The notes below the pieces were generated by a model. It was not told the DNA's origin and ran no database searches. It saw nothing but the letters and a program-made list of their open reading frames with translations. Source: Henckelia pumila (lineage: Eukaryota; Streptophyta; Magnoliopsida; Lamiales; Gesneriaceae). Taken from it: 64,000 nt of DNA. The position numbers and the translations under genes were made by a program. This document shows positions 23,948 through 36,484 of the stretch, in pieces. Positions within the stretch are counted from its first letter, which is position 1, and every line of letters starts with the position of its first letter. The DNA is taken from positions 186,001 to 250,000 of the forward strand of contig NC_133123.1 of assembly GCF_033568475.1 (NCBI RefSeq), read 5' to 3'.

Positions 23948-24826
23948 GGAAAAAAAAGACTGGATAATTCAGCGTTGATTGGAGACACGACATCGGGTTA
24001 GTTTATGCTACATCGGGAGTGTTTTTTCTCCTATTTCAATACCATTAGATCACGTGGGACCCATATATTTTTATGAAATTTGACATATGTGTTGATGATC
24101 CAATGATTGATATTTGATCACATCATGAGAAGAGAAATACTCCAGGTGTAGTATAAAATAATCCCACGACACCCGATTAGAGAGGCCTTAAATACAAAAA
24201 AAAACTCCAAGAAGTTTTATATAAGTTAATTTTGATGGTATAACCTAATATTTAGATAATAAATAAACTAAACAATGCTAGAGTTGTTACTTTTTTTAAA
24301 AAAAAAATCACTAGAGTTGTTTGAAGTGGGAGAAACCAACAAATTAAAAATATCAAAAAGAGAAAATAAATCCAAAAATAAATCAATTTACTTGAATGAA
24401 ACATACATCTGATTAAATATAAATCGCGACGGAGCGTCGCTTTTGATCATGAGATGCCACATTAGTTTTAATACATAAAATCAATAAAAATATAGTTATA
24501 TATGTTTATATTATATTATTTATGAGAAAATCTAATAAAAATTCGAACACAAAGTCAAAAACTACACTAATTAGATATAAATAAAATGGTAAAAACGCAG
24601 AAGAAAATAATAATAACGCAAAAACAAAAAAACAAAAACAAAAACGAAAAAACAAAAAACAAAAAACAAAAGCGTAAGGGTTAACTGGGAATGGGATGGG
24701 GACTGTATAAAATGAGGGACTGGTGAAAAAACCATTCTTTGGGAGAAAGAAAAAGACAAGGGAAATAAGAGGAATTTTCTCCATTATTAACCTCGTCCAC
24801 TCCCCCCTCTCTCCGTCTCTCCTCTC
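23533..24826. other. Intergenic region
   Basis: 3' flank of the DUF642 gene, an (AAT)n microsatellite at 23911-23944, a small MITE (23995-24165) and the promoter and 5' UTR of the LARP6 gene. A pyrimidine-rich stretch (CCCCCCTCTCTCCGTCTCTC) lies just before the LARP6 start. No other gene is seen. Confidence 0.6.
23995..24165. mobile_element. Short hAT-like MITE
   Basis: GGGTTAGTTTATGCTACATC at the left end pairs in inverse with the right end (GGGATTATTTTATACTACACC when read from the right). ACGACATC (23987-23994) and ACGACACC (24166-24173) form an 8-bp target duplication with one difference, as for hAT elements. Non-coding. Confidence 0.65.
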
Positions 24827-27800
24827 ATGGAGAAAGCCGAGGGGTATGCAATTCCGATCCCCACCTCTTTATCCCCAGATTCTGATCTTGATGACTATCA
24901 TCCCGATTCACCGCCTGTTGGATCTCCGGATGTCACAGGATTTCAACTTTCGCCGTCTGCCGTGCTATCTGATGATCTTCGCTGCAAGATTATCAAGCAG
25001 GTGCCTTTTTTCTTTATTCAACTTCTTCCTTTGTTTTTTTCATGGCTCCGTGGGGTTTGATTGCGATTCACGTTTTGTTGTATTTAACCTGTTCAGTTTT
25101 TTTTTTTTTTTTCTGTGTAATATTTAAAGGTGAGCGGTCTTATGTGCTTTCCTTGCTCGGTTATGGTTTTAAATTCATTGGTTAATCAAGTGTGGAGGTC
25201 TTTCTTGACTTGCTTACAGTTCAAATAAATTTTTTTGCGTTTTTCTTGGTTAGTTTGTGTTCAGTGTTATAGTTCCCAATTTGAAAGATTCTGTGTTCTT
25301 TGATCCTTAACCGAAGTTTTGTTGTCTGGGGTGCATTATTGGATTAGGGCCTTTATGTTTAAAGTGTAATTGGGTTTGGTATGTCTATTTTGGGCACGTA
25401 TGCCCTGGAATTTACTTGTTAGTTTATTATTCGAGCTGGTTTGTTGGTCTTGGTCTCATATACACTAGCATTTGCATGTTATTCTATGGTTCTTATGTAA
25501 TTCTGTGTCTTGTTATGAACCACGAGGGTCTGATTGTGTCTGTAAAGTGTTGGAATAATGTGCAGATAAGGGGGCATGTGCTTAATTATTTTGTTGCTAG
25601 TAAGCTAGAGATCTTTGTTCCACAATTCTATCTATGACCTGGTGACTTCTGAATTCGATCAAATATTTGTCTGATTGTAAGATGTGCTTGATTAAATATG
25701 TATTTCTCTAATTTTAGAATGTATTATGCCTTACACAAGAAAATGAATTCTGTGTGATCTTTGGTGATATTCACATTGGTGCACGGTGATTGTAGCAGTA
25801 TCTTTGTTATCAGAACATTTTCCATTTTTTCAGGTAGAGTATTACTTCAGCGATGAAAATCTGCCCAACGACAAGTTCCTACTGAAGTATGTTACAAGAA
25901 ATGAAGGCTATGGTGAGTGTCATAGTATTTTCTCTCTTTCGGAGATCAATTGGTCCAGTCCAGCATGATTTCCAACATCATTTTTGTTTTTGATTTCTGT
26001 TCGTTTTGATACATTTAGTCTTACATCATATTTCGATTTTTTTGGTTTATCAATTATTGTTTTTGTTTTTCCATTTAAATGATAATCAGACTTAGAAATT
26101 TAAGTTTTTATGTCTGTTTAAATTGCTATGATACTTGGACGAGAATCAATGAAACTGTCATTCATAGTGATCCTACTCCCATGTCTTAAAGGGAATCTTC
26201 TATCTTCCAGTTCCTATTGGAGTTATTGCTTCTTTTAGAAAAATGAAGAAGCTTACGAGGGACATGTCATTGATAGTGGCTGCTCTAAAGGAATCTGCTC
26301 TTGTTGTAAGTCATTGCTTTTTTTGAAAGAACAATGGTTCTGACAATATTGATAATAAAAGTGAGTGTGTCCTAAGCTGCTGTTTTGTGATTTGATTGTT
26401 GATTGCAGGTGGTTAGTTCTAATGGGAAAAAGGTGAAGAGGCTTCATCCCCTACCATTGGCTGATCTGAAGGATCCGATGGTATTTTCTTCTTCTGATGA
26501 ATTTGATGTTATTTTTTTCCGTGTTACTCAATAAGATTCATAAGTCTTATTAATTTTGTAGGTTTGCACTATACTTGTGGAGAATCTTCCAGAAGATCAT
26601 TCAGTAGAAAACCTATATAGAGTGTTCGGTGAAGCTGGAATGTATGCATCTTTTAATCTTTTTTCATTTTTTTACTTGGATCATCTTGTTACTAGTCAAG
26701 TAACTGTATCTTTGCTCCTGTACTCTAGAATAAAGAATATTACAATCCGTGATCCACATGATGCGAAGGAGCCAAAAAGGTGCACAATCGCAGAGAAACT
26801 GATTAGTGGGAAGGTATGCCAAAGTTTTTTTTATATATATTTTTTTCTTAAACTTGATTTTTTTTATGGACTAATCTTTTATGGTTTTTATTTTGAGTGA
26901 GGTTGCAAATGTAACATAGTTCTTGAATGTGGGTGGGGGTGGGGGGGAGGGGTTGTTCAGTTCTTGAATGCTAGCAAATTATACTTGAAGTGACCAGTTA
27001 TCAATTAAGACACTGTCACCGTCAAGGTTTCTGGAAATAAATTGGGTGGCATGCGGAGTTTCTGGAAATGAATTGGATGGTATTCGAATAGTTTTGTTTG
27101 CACGTTGGATGGCACAAATTTATTTAGTATTTGGTGTGTATTTGAAGTTTTAAGCAACAGGAGCTTGTTAGTAAATGAATGATAAATAAATGCAGAGGCT
27201 ACAAATGGAAATTATTTACCAATTATAGGTGTTAATAGTTTATTCAAGCTAATGACCTGATCTCACACAATATGTGGACACCTTAAATTTTATTGAATTG
27301 TAATTTTATTTACGGTCAAAGGTTTTCCATCAAATTTTGAATTTTTTTAGAAATTTTTAATAGGCAGTTATGTATAATCATGCAATGTAATTACAAATAG
27401 TCAATTTTTTTGTGTAATATATGTAATTAAATAATGTTTATGCCTAAAGAAACTTCATACAATATATAAAATCTAGACAAAGTGCAAATAAATATATAAA
27501 TGCAAACTAACAAGATAATTAAGGTGGTGGCAGATGGCGGCAGATGCGGAGGGCGGATGGAGGCGGTTTGAGGCAGGTGGTGGCTGATGGTGGAGGACAT
27601 TTGAAACCAAAAGTAAATACAAAAGAGAGTGAGAGTTGTTTTTATTATATCTAAGATTTTTAAAATTGATTGACTTTGACTGGTTTTTAAAATTATTTGA
27701 CTTTGATAGTTGATTGGAATTTTAAAATCATTGACCGCCTCGGCTGCCTTCTTGCCCGCCTCCGCCGCCGGATGGCCTCAGATCGCCTCAGAGACCGCCT

Positions 27801-29046
27801 TAGACTAAGGCGGGCGACCGCCATTAAGAACACTGATTTTTCTTAAAAATAAGGGTATTAGAGGAAAGAAAATTTGTTTGTATTTTTGAGAGATGGATAG
27901 TCATTAACGGGGTTTCCTCTTTTAAAATATTGTATGGATTTTGATTTTTGCATCTCTCTCTTTTTGATGTGCACTATGCATATACATTTTTCATTTCTGT
28001 TCACCTGATGTTATTGTCGACTGGTTTTTATATGAAGTTGCATGCTCTTGTGGAGTACGACACTGTGGAGGCTGCTGAGAAAGCTGTAAGTGTGCAGCAC
28101 GGTCTGTTTTAAACATATCATGTCACATCATTCTTGTGATATTTTCTCTCTTTAGGTTGAATGATTAAGTGTGGGTAATTTGGTTTAGGTGACATTGTTA
28201 AACAATGAGCAAGATTGGAGATATGGATTGCGGGTTAAGCTTCTAAAAAAAGTGGTAGTTGTTTCTATCACTCTTTTTTTTTTTTCCATATTGCGTAAAA
28301 TATATGACCATGCATCTGCTTCAAAATAAATAAATAAGGTTTTTTTTAATCCACTAGAGCAAGGCAGGCCAGAAGAAAAAAAATTGGAGGGAATCAGAGT
28401 CTGAAAAATGCAATAATGTTCAAGCATCTGAGGCATCTGGGAATGAGGAGAATCGTGATTCAAGTGAGCAACATGAATCACACGATGAAGAAGTACATCT
28501 TGAATCTTCTGGAGTTACTTTTAATGTTGTTCAACTCTATTAATTTCACTGAAGTTCTTAATGGGTCATGGCCTTTCTGCCTATATGCTTGAAACATGGA
28601 GAGAAAGATAAAACTTCTGAACGCTGATTCTTAATGCTAATGCACCGAAGCTTTGTCTGACTAGGTTTGTTCTCGAGCTTGTACTTGGTGACTTGATGTG
28701 TCTTTTGTTGTGATGCATTTAGATGGTGGACCAGTCATCGAGAGAGAAAAACGGGGTGCATTTGGCTAAAGAGAAAAATGGGCACAAGGGTCGAAACCAT
28801 GCACCTGGAAGGAGACAGAAACACCATGGACCAAGTGGACACGGTTAGTTTAGCTAGTTTGTCATTATGACTTCTCCAGATTGTCTTGTAAACCTATATT
28901 TTTACTTTTAATTTTTTTTCTCAGGACATGGAACGCAACTTTCCAGCCATGGCATGGAACCATCCAAACCTCCACCAGGCCCAAAAATGCCCGATGGAAC
29001 CAGAGGGTTTGCCATGGGCAGGGGCCGTCCCACAACTATCAGTTGA
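24827..29046 (+). CDS. LARP6A: La-related protein 6 (LARP6)
   Basis: Eleven exons join in frame to 358 residues: 24827-25000, 25834-25912, 26211-26305, 26409-26480, 26562-26641, 26729-26813, 28038-28085, 28189-28254, 28358-28492, 28723-28843 and 28925-29046. The La motif spans about residues 48-135 (IIKQVEYYFSDENLPNDKF, with the Q/Y/F RNA-binding residues at 58, 61 and 63). An RRM-like domain follows (ILVENLPEDHSVENLY to WRYGLRVKLLKK). After a Lys/His-rich linker comes the SUZ-C-type tail PKMPDGTRGFAMGRGR. Plant LARP6 proteins are RNA-binding post-transcriptional regulators. The A-type symbol is by gross similarity and memory. Intron 6 is 1.2 kb and contains a GC-rich inverted repeat (about 27520-27838). 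Confidence 0.92.
27520..27838. repeat. GC-rich inverted repeat in LARP6 intron 6
   Basis: A G-rich arm with GGCGGATG and GGCGGTTT motifs (27520-27600) and a C-rich arm with CCGCCTC and CGCCTCAG motifs (27733-27838) enclose AT-rich DNA. The GC content stands out sharply from the intron. The right end (...AAGAACACTG) resembles a transposon terminus, but no clear left partner or target duplication was found. Probably a decayed DNA-transposon derivative. Confidence 0.5.
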
Positions 29047-31375
29047 AGCTTAATGGTGTTGAGGCTGCAATATCTGGTTCTTGATTGGCAATCCTTGTTT
29101 TGAAAGTTTTACGTATCTATAACAATCTAAACTTGTGATTATACATGATGGCCATCTTGTTGCAGAATCTGTATCTGTGGTTTTTGTAATATAGCTGGCA
29201 GTGGCATTATACATTGTAAAATTTGAAACCCGTGTGATTTTTAGTGTTTCTTGGTGGTTCAAACAAAATTTCTCTCGATGGAGTACAAGAAGTAGACGGA
29301 TGCTAGTTAGCAAACGAAAAACGCCAATGCTAGACTCGGGCAAGGAGGAGCATGTTCGAAAGTAACGTGATGTATTCATTTGGTACGCTGATGTGTTTGA
29401 TTAGACTTTCTAAACGACTTAGATTTACGTAGAATTTTGTCTCTTTGAATAAACTAAGATTGGATTCGGATTGAGGTATTTAACCATTTGACTGTTTGGA
29501 TGAATCAATATGGGTTGAATTTCTACTGCATGCTTTGTTAGAAACTAATATTAATCTGATCGATTGGTGAGAAAAGTGTGTTCTTATATCTTTAATTTTC
29601 TGAAGCGAGCCCTTTCAAATGGAGAAAGAGAAAATGGTTAGGTGTAATATAAAGATTTCAGATTCCATTAACTTGTCTGGCCTGGCCTAAACACAGTTCG
29701 ATTTTCATTGTGATATGTTTGATTTATGCTAAGCTTCAAGCCTAAAAAATATTGTTTATCTGATAGTATCATGTATGAAGTGTAATGCTTGTACGCTTGT
29801 ATTTATATTTATTATCTATTGAACTAATTTTTTTTTTTTTTTTTTTTGTGAATTTAACTCCAATGGTATGTTGAATTCTGAAATTTTTTGCTTCCAAACG
29901 TTTATATTACAAAAATAGGCCTACGTCATGTTGGTAGTTTGGTTGTCCAGTTTTCAAGTACTTAGTTTATTCTACAAATCCATTTTTTTTTTCTAAAAAA
30001 ATGAATAAATAAATAAAGAGAAATGGAATTCAACGTTGTTGTACATTTCAGACTCGCACACCATCAATCTTAATTACTTGTCCATATATCTACTTTTCCA
30101 AAGATTGACTACTGTATAATTAATTCATCAATCTAGTCTACATTTTTTTTTTTTTTACGGGAAAAGCAATTATATTACAAAACATAGGATCAATCATTTT
30201 TTCCAAACAATTTAACCACCTAGGAAGGTTATCCTCCCAAACAAATGATCTTTGCAATCTAGTCTGCATGTTCTTCATGAATAAATTACATGTTTCTTTA
30301 CTCCTATGGTCGTAATACACATGCCATCAACAGTCAACACCAATAATATAAATGTCATGGACCCCTTCTTTTTAAAAATAAAAAATAAAAAAATTGGAGG
30401 ATGCTACAAAAAAGTTGGAGAATTTGAGAATTTGAACGTGTTGAATCACATCTTAATTGTTTTTCGTTTTTCACCCCTAAAAATCATCAAGTATGTGCAT
30501 CAATGCATCATCACGATTCACATGTGAGGTACAAAATTTCACGGAAACTAAATTTAAAAAGCAGCATACGTATCCGAAATTAGCTTGGTGAACCAAATTA
30601 AAATCATATTTCTTGCGGGAAAGCAAAATATAATTCTATAAATTTAACCCTTTCGATTGCTCTTCTAACATATGATTAATTAATTAATTAATTAGTTCAA
30701 TGATAGCATACAACTATTTTAATTAATCTATGTTTGTGTCATTGTGTGTGTTTTGAGAACAAAATAAAGGAGAATAGAAATATGTTGCGATCTTTTGCTA
30801 TCTCTAATTTACTCTGACGGTAATTTCCTCTCTCATTACCAAATGTCACCTGAGATTTGACAGCTGTTCTTTTGCGAACAAGGACAGGTTAAATAATTAA
30901 TGTTATTTCGAACCATATTTTGTGTGGTAACTGTTTTTTCAGTTGTTTGTTCAAACTAGATTTCCAACAGCCGTAATTGATTTTGGTGTCAGGTACCTGT
31001 AAACCATCAGCTATGTCATATATAATATGCTATTTTTCTACATTGGAAAGACATTAACCGTTTCCCAGAATTCAGTTTAATGCATTTAAACTAAAATATG
31101 CTTGTTTCTTCCCCTATTGTGCCTTTCCCGCTTTACAAAATGACACCAAATTCTCCCCCAATCCCATTCCCTTGAGCATGCATTGCTATGCGCTCTCTCG
31201 GTCTAATATCCTACAAGTCAAAGATCAAATCTTTTTCAGAATTCACACACTAATAAAATTGTGATTTGGTCTCCCAATGCATCTTTTGTCCTCCCCTTCC
31301 ACCTTTCTTGAAAATTCTACACCATAATCCACATAAATTCGTCAAATTAACAGCAAACGAACACAAGGAAAAACA
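29047..31375. other. Intergenic region
   Basis: 2.3 kb with no supportable gene: the LARP6 3' UTR, AT-rich spacer, and the CYP710A promoter and 5' UTR at its right end. A short frame on the minus strand at 30138-30320 is not convincing. Confidence 0.6.
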
Positions 31376-32851
31376 ATGGACTTCTCCTGGCTCATCCCAT
31401 TCTTCATCTCGTGTATAGCTCTTGTTCTTGTTCTTGAACAGATCTTTTACCTCCGGAAGAAGCGATTCTTGCCAGGCCCAACTCTTGTTCTTCCTTTCCT
31501 AGGCAACGCCGTTTCATTGATAAAAAACCCGACAAAATTCTGGGACCTTCAATCATCCTACGCCCAGTCCACCCCTCTAGGAATTTCCGCAAACTACATC
31601 ATCGGACGCTTCATTGTTTACGTTTACTCTTCCGATCTCTCCCACAAAATATTTTCCAATGTTCGACCGGATGCTTTCCACCTCATCGGCCATCCTTTCG
31701 GCAAAAAACTCTTCGGCGACCACAATTTAATCTACATGTTTGGTCAAGAACACAAGGATATGAGGCGACGGATTGCACCAAATTTCACCCCGAAAGCTCT
31801 ACACACATACACCTGCATCCAACAGCGGATTATTATCAAGCACCTGGAGTCCTGGTGCTCCCAGTCGGGGAACAGCTCGATCCCACTCCGTATCCTCTGC
31901 CGCGACATGAACTTGGAAACTTCGCAAACGGTTTTCGTGGGTCCTTACCTTGATCAAGAGGCGCGGGAACAATTTAACGTAGATTACAATTTCTTCAACG
32001 TTGGGTTGATGAAACTGCCTTTCGATTTCCCTGGGTTTGCCTTCAGGAACGCAAGGCTGGCCGTGCAGAGACTTGTGGAGACTCTCGCTGGTTGCGCGGA
32101 GGATAGCGGGAAGCGAATGAAATCCGGCGAAGAACCCAAGTGCTTGATAGACTTCTGGATGCTGGAAAATATAAGGGAATCAGCTGGAAGTTCATTTGAA
32201 TACAGCTGCCGAGAAATCGGGGGCCATTTGTTTGACTTTCTATTCGCTTCACAGGATGCTTCCACTTCTTCTTTGCTATGGGCAGTGGCTTATTTGGATT
32301 CTCATCCTCACGTTCTGCAAAGAGTAAGGGAAGAGGTGGCGAGGTACTGGGTCCCGGAAAGCAACAGCCCAATCACCGGAGAGAATCTGAGGGAGATGAA
32401 GTTCACGGAGGCGGTGGCGCGTGAGGTTGTGAGGATCCGAGCTCCGGCTACAATGGTGCCGCACATCGCGGGAGAGGACTTCCGGCTGACAGATAAGTAC
32501 GTAATCCCCAAGGGGACCATCGTGTTCCCGTCTGTGCTGGACTCGTCGTTTCAGGGGTTCACGGAACCGGAGCGGTTCGACCCGGATCGGTTCATGGAGG
32601 AGAGGGAAGAGGGCCGGGTTTACAAGAAGAACTTTTTAGCGTTCGGGGCCGGGCCCCATCAGTGTGTGGGCCAGAGATACGCTATTAATCACCTGATGTT
32701 ATTCATTGCTTTGTTCTCCACGTTGATTGATTTCAAGAGGGACAGAATGGACGGTTGTGATGAGATCTCGTATGTCCCCACCATTGTTCCTAAGGACGAT
32801 TGCAGGATTTTTCTTGCGCCCAGATGCAAGCGATTTCCTTCTCTATCCTGA
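31376..32851 (+). CDS. CYP710A: Cytochrome P450 CYP710A, sterol C-22 desaturase
   Basis: An intronless gene of 491 residues, as usual for CYP710A (about 495-500). It introduces the C22 double bond of phytosterols, converting beta-sitosterol to stigmasterol, at the ER membrane. Residues 1-25 form the membrane anchor ([20 protein letters not shown]) and [17 protein letters not shown] is the proline-rich hinge. The I-helix segment FASQDAST (290-297) is the CYP710 variant of the oxygen-binding groove. EVVR (350-353) is the ExxR motif, and [11 protein letters not shown] carries the haem ligand Cys430. The start is fixed by the anchor. The coding region is GC-richer than its flanks. No truncation or missing key residue is seen. 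Confidence 0.96.
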   Translation: MDFSWLIPFFISCIALVLVLEQIFYLRKKRFLPGPTLVLPFLGNAVSLIKNPTKFWDLQSSYAQSTPLGISANYIIGRFIVYVYSSDLSHKIFSNVRPDAFHLIGHPFGKKLFGDHNLIYMFGQEHKDMRRRIAPNFTPKALHTYTCIQQRIIIKHLESWCSQSGNSSIPLRILCRDMNLETSQTVFVGPYLDQEAREQFNVDYNFFNVGLMKLPFDFPGFAFRNARLAVQRLVETLAGCAEDSGKRMKSGEEPKCLIDFWMLENIRESAGSSFEYSCREIGGHLFDFLFASQDASTSSLLWAVAYLDSHPHVLQRVREEVARYWVPESNSPITGENLREMKFTEAVAREVVRIRAPATMVPHIAGEDFRLTDKYVIPKGTIVFPSVLDSSFQGFTEPERFDPDRFMEEREEGRVYKKNFLAFGAGPHQCVGQRYAINHLMLFIALFSTLIDFKRDRMDGCDEISYVPTIVPKDDCRIFLAPRCKRFPSLS

Positions 32852-33326
32852 AGTGTGATTGTTTTTCTTTTCTTTCTTTATTGTTTTCTTTTAAAAAATT
32901 ATCAAATATCAAGTGTTCAATATAATTGGAAAGAATTTGGGTGCCATTGGATATACCATTGTTGTAATTTAATGAAAATATTGGAAAGAAATAAAATATC
33001 AAGTTTGTGAATTCTTTTATATATATTTTTGTTGACACGCAATGGAAGAACATGGTCATTAGTTCAGAACGCAAAACTCCAAGCACGTAAATCTATGGAT
33101 TCAACAATGTTGTTACGAGGTATATCAATCATAGAGATTTCAGGCAGTGTGTTTTCAGCTAAAAAAAATAAAATTTGAAAGAGTTCATCTACAGGTGACT
33201 TTATGTAGTGACCCGAGTTTCAAGGAGGAGAGTTACAGGTTCAATGGTATCTAGTCTAGATACAAAAGGGCAGGTAAAACGATTATCTTCTCTACTTAAG
33301 TCACCCATTGCTTGAAAACACATCAT
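32852..33326. other. Convergent 3' flanks
   Basis: Space between the CYP710A stop and the minus-strand gene's stop: 3' UTR sequence with AATAAA-like signals near 32990. Nothing else is recognised. Confidence 0.6.
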
Positions 33327-34740
33327 TCAGTAAGCATGTTCATCACCCAATCCTTCGTCGTCATCAGCTTTTGATTCAAGATAAGCCTTTTCGAGGGTCC
33401 TTCGGTACTTCTCTGGGCTGTCATACACCGTTGTAGTATTAATAATTTCACGTTCCAGCCAATATGGATCCACCTCTTCCTTCTCATTTAACTCTTCAAA
33501 GAAACTCTGCCAATCGCTAACGATGCGTGCTAGGCGAAGACTCTTTTGTCTAGTGAACAAAAACTTGATCAAGTCCTTTGCAATTACCGTCACCTCCTCC
33601 CCCTCAATTATATAGATGTACTGAAATTAAGGCAAGAATAAAATCGTCACCTGATTATAGCACACAAGAGTGTCATTTTAGAGGGAGGGACGAGCGGAGA
33701 GAGAGAGTACCAGAAATATAAAGCCAAACGTTGCCAGTATCACTTGTGCGAACTCGTCCCACATTCCAGATAAACCACCTTCATCAGCTTCACCAGAACC
33801 ACCCCCACCACGTGGCGGTTTCCCGCCACCACCATCAAAATATTCTTGTTTCTGAATTTGCTGCCTCAATACATCTTCAATCGACTGATCCTTTTTCAAA
33901 TTTCTCATGGCATCCCCGAGAGCTTTCAATGGAGAAGCCTGCTGCCATATCATTAAGTGAAATTCATATTTTCCTAAACAAATAAATTCCAGAGAGCCTA
34001 ATTTAATAAATAAATCAAAAGAACTAAGATATATATCACGACGATTTCCAAAACGAGTTCAAAGGTTGTAAGAACTGAAAACTGTTTATCTCGCCGGAGT
34101 GCGGACACTACACAAGCACAACCCTGAAAAAATTTGGAGCAGCTGAGCCTTTTCATCAGCTAGCAAGTAGCTAATCATATCGATAACCATTAACATTCCA
34201 AGATCCCAATAAAACAACTACATCTATTCTAAACACATCTTATCTTCTAATCCTAGATTCCATTTCGAAATTTCTTACATCCAGCCATTCTCCGGTTAAT
34301 CATAAACTCGAAAACACAGGTTTCTACGATCAAATAAGTAGGCAAATTTTGACAAATTTTATAAACTAATAGAAGAATATCACATTAAGTTCATTCAGTC
34401 GAACAAATCAATTCAACAGCAACAATTGTGCCAAAACAATGTGACCAGCATAACATCATCAGAATTAATGACTTGAAAGAATCAAACAACAGTGGGAAAT
34501 TTAAAAAAACTTGGTCACCTCATCTGCATTATCTGATTTCCCTTCACCACCAAACAAACAGACAGGTGCAGCTCGCTGGTATCTAGTAGTGGCAGAGGTT
34601 CGTTTCAGGGAGATTTTGGGAAGTTTTATTCCCGAGTATGCAGTGGCATTTCTCGATGACTCCTTCAATCGAAAATTCCGAGCTAGAAATGCCCGAGGTG
34701 AATAAACAAGCTGACAGGCAGTGACGTGTATGCAACTCAT
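33327..34740 (-). CDS. Plastid-targeted glycine-rich membrane protein, function unknown
   Basis: Minus-strand exons 34740-34519, 33938-33711 and 33620-33327 join in phase 0 to 247 residues. The N-terminus (MSCIHVTACQLVYSPRAF..., rich in S/T/R and poor in acidic residues) looks like a chloroplast transit peptide. The central part has IEDVLRQQIQKQEYF then a glycine/proline-rich stretch (DGGGGKPPRGGGGSG). One membrane segment follows (VILATFGFIFL joining YIYII, about residues 140-155, spanning the exon 2/3 joint). The C-terminal domain includes IKFLFTRQKSLRL, PYWLEREIINT and SPEKYRRTLEKAYL. Similar plant proteins are known to me only as uncharacterised chloroplast proteins. The 5' UTR probably extends to about 35340 and may contain an intron. 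Confidence 0.85.
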
Positions 34741-35691
34741 CTCAACACAATTGGCTTACTTCATAATCCCTATAAATTTTCTGCAGTTAAAATTGCTCAT
34801 CCCAAAAAATCTCTCCCGTCCCTCAAACTCAAAATAAACAAGGTACAAACTATGTCAAGTTCGTTTGCACATTGAAACAAACTTCTAGTTCTCACACAAT
34901 TCAAAGAGGAATAATCAAAACTAATATTATGTATTAAGAAACTCACGCCATGAATCTAAAACTCCTCCGATTTCTATTAACTGTACCAAAGCTGCAAAGC
35001 AGTTCCCTTTAGAGGCTAAAAATCGACAATTCCTATCATAATGAATCCGTCATTAGATCAATTACGTAGTCGGGATTACACTTTAAAGCTTAAAAAACTT
35101 TCTATAGAAATCAAAATGGTAAATGTTCAATTCTTTGAAATTCCAAAAATGGTTCTCGCATCCATTGAAACTAAAAATTACCCACAACAATTTATCGAGA
35201 ACAAAAAGAGTTTTACCTCAAATGCTATTCTCGAATTTGACGACACCCACAAGATTCCATCATTTTTATGCTGGCCTGCTCTATTTCCCTTTCTTTCTCC
35301 ACGGCGAAGAGAGAATCTTGAGGTGGGGTTTTTCTTGTGGATAGAATTCTGATGAACATGAATGTGTAAGGGTAACCCGGGTCCAGTAAAGCCCAAGCCC
35401 AAACAAAATCTTACCACTCATTACATGTACTAATAATTAATTCGAAGACGGAGCAATGCTACATATATAACCAAATTTGTATATCAATTTGTACAATACA
35501 AAAAAATTAATACAAAAATTTCATTTATCAAAATCTCATGATAAATTGAATGTAAAATATCGTGATATAATAGCAAAATCTCACGATATATTTGTTGTAA
35601 ATATCGTTGTACATGATATATGTTGTACATAACTTTGTTTCCGAGTTTACTTATTACAACAACATGAACAAAGCTGAATATTGAGTGACAC
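34741..35691. other. Upstream region of the glycine-rich protein gene and spacer
   Basis: Probable 5' UTR and promoter of the minus-strand gene (its likely transcription start is near the purine-rich patch at about 35300), then AT-rich spacer. Small open frames on both strands at 35041-35417 lack support. Confidence 0.5.
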
Positions 35692-36149
35692 TCGGGTCAG
35701 CATTCGGTTAATTCGATAAAAAACTGAACCGAATTATTTTTAGGTTAACCGAACCGAACCGAACCGAATTAACCAATTTTTTCACAAAATAAATTAAAAA
35801 ATACAAAATTTTATAAAATTAATTATTGAAATATGATATTTTTATCATAATAAAACACATTAAGCTTAAAAAAATAAAAATAACAAAAAATAAGTACAAT
35901 ATTAAATATAAACATATTAAAAATATATTATAAATTATATGTAAAGCCTAATAAAAAAATTCAAAATTTAATTATTTATAATCAGATTAACCGAATTAAC
36001 CGAATTGTTTTTTAAAAAAATCAAAAATCGAACCGAATTAACCGAAATTTTCAAACACTAAAACCAAATTTTTGAATTAACCGAACCGAATTTTCGAATT
36101 CATTCGATTCGGTCGGTTAATTCAATTTAACCGAAATATTACTCACCCT
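35692..36149. mobile_element. hAT-type MITE with AACCGAA arrays
   Basis: A 458-bp element flanked by AGTGACAC at 35684-35691 and 36150-36157, a perfect 8-bp target duplication. Its arms are built of AACCGAA/TTCGGTT motifs in opposite orientations around an AT-rich core. Ends TCGGGTCAGCATTCGGTT and AGGGTGAGTAATATTTCGG (right end read inward) are imperfect inverted repeats. No coding capacity. Confidence 0.82.
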
Positions 36150-36411
36150 AGTGACACAGTATCTTATTATATGAAATGCATCTAAATAAAGAAATGACAC
36201 AAAATGAAAATAAACCCCACCAAACAATATAAGTTGCCAAAATATTTGATCTCATTCTCCTAACATTAACAAAAAAAAAATTCAACAACCTAAATTAACA
36301 TGGACATTCAATTTGGAAAACCCCAAAAATTTTGTTTTTGAAAAAAATAAATAAAAAAAACTAAACGTAGTAAATAAATATTTTTTTTCAAAAAAACAGA
36401 GAAAGAGACGA

Positions 36412-36484
36412 CGACTCCGCTGGGGATCGAACCCAGAATCTCTGGTTCCGTAGACCAGCGCCTTATCCATTGGGCCACGGAGTC
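36412..36484 (-). tRNA. trnR-ACG: tRNA-Arg (anticodon ACG)
   Basis: On the minus strand the 73-nt cloverleaf is complete. The acceptor GACTCCG pairs with CGGAGTC and the discriminator is G. The anticodon arm is CTGGT-CTACGGA-ACCAG (anticodon ACG) and the T arm CTGGG-TTCGATC-CCCAG. There is no intron. CAA motifs lie just upstream (ATCAAACAACG) and a T run for Pol III termination lies downstream (complement of 36391-36397). Confidence 0.95.

Noticed and set aside
24506-24784. Phe-rich minus-strand frames upstream of LARP6
   Set aside because: They arise from AAAACAAAAACAAAA-type low-complexity sequence in the promoter or 5' UTR.
30138-30320. 60-residue minus-strand frame (MYYDHRSKETCNLFMKNMQ)
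   Set aside because: Possibly a remnant of some dispersed sequence, but too short, without domain motifs or splice context.
35041-35417. Frames on both strands near 35.0-35.4 kb
   Set aside because: They overlap the probable 5' UTR of the minus-strand glycine-rich gene; no recognisable motif.
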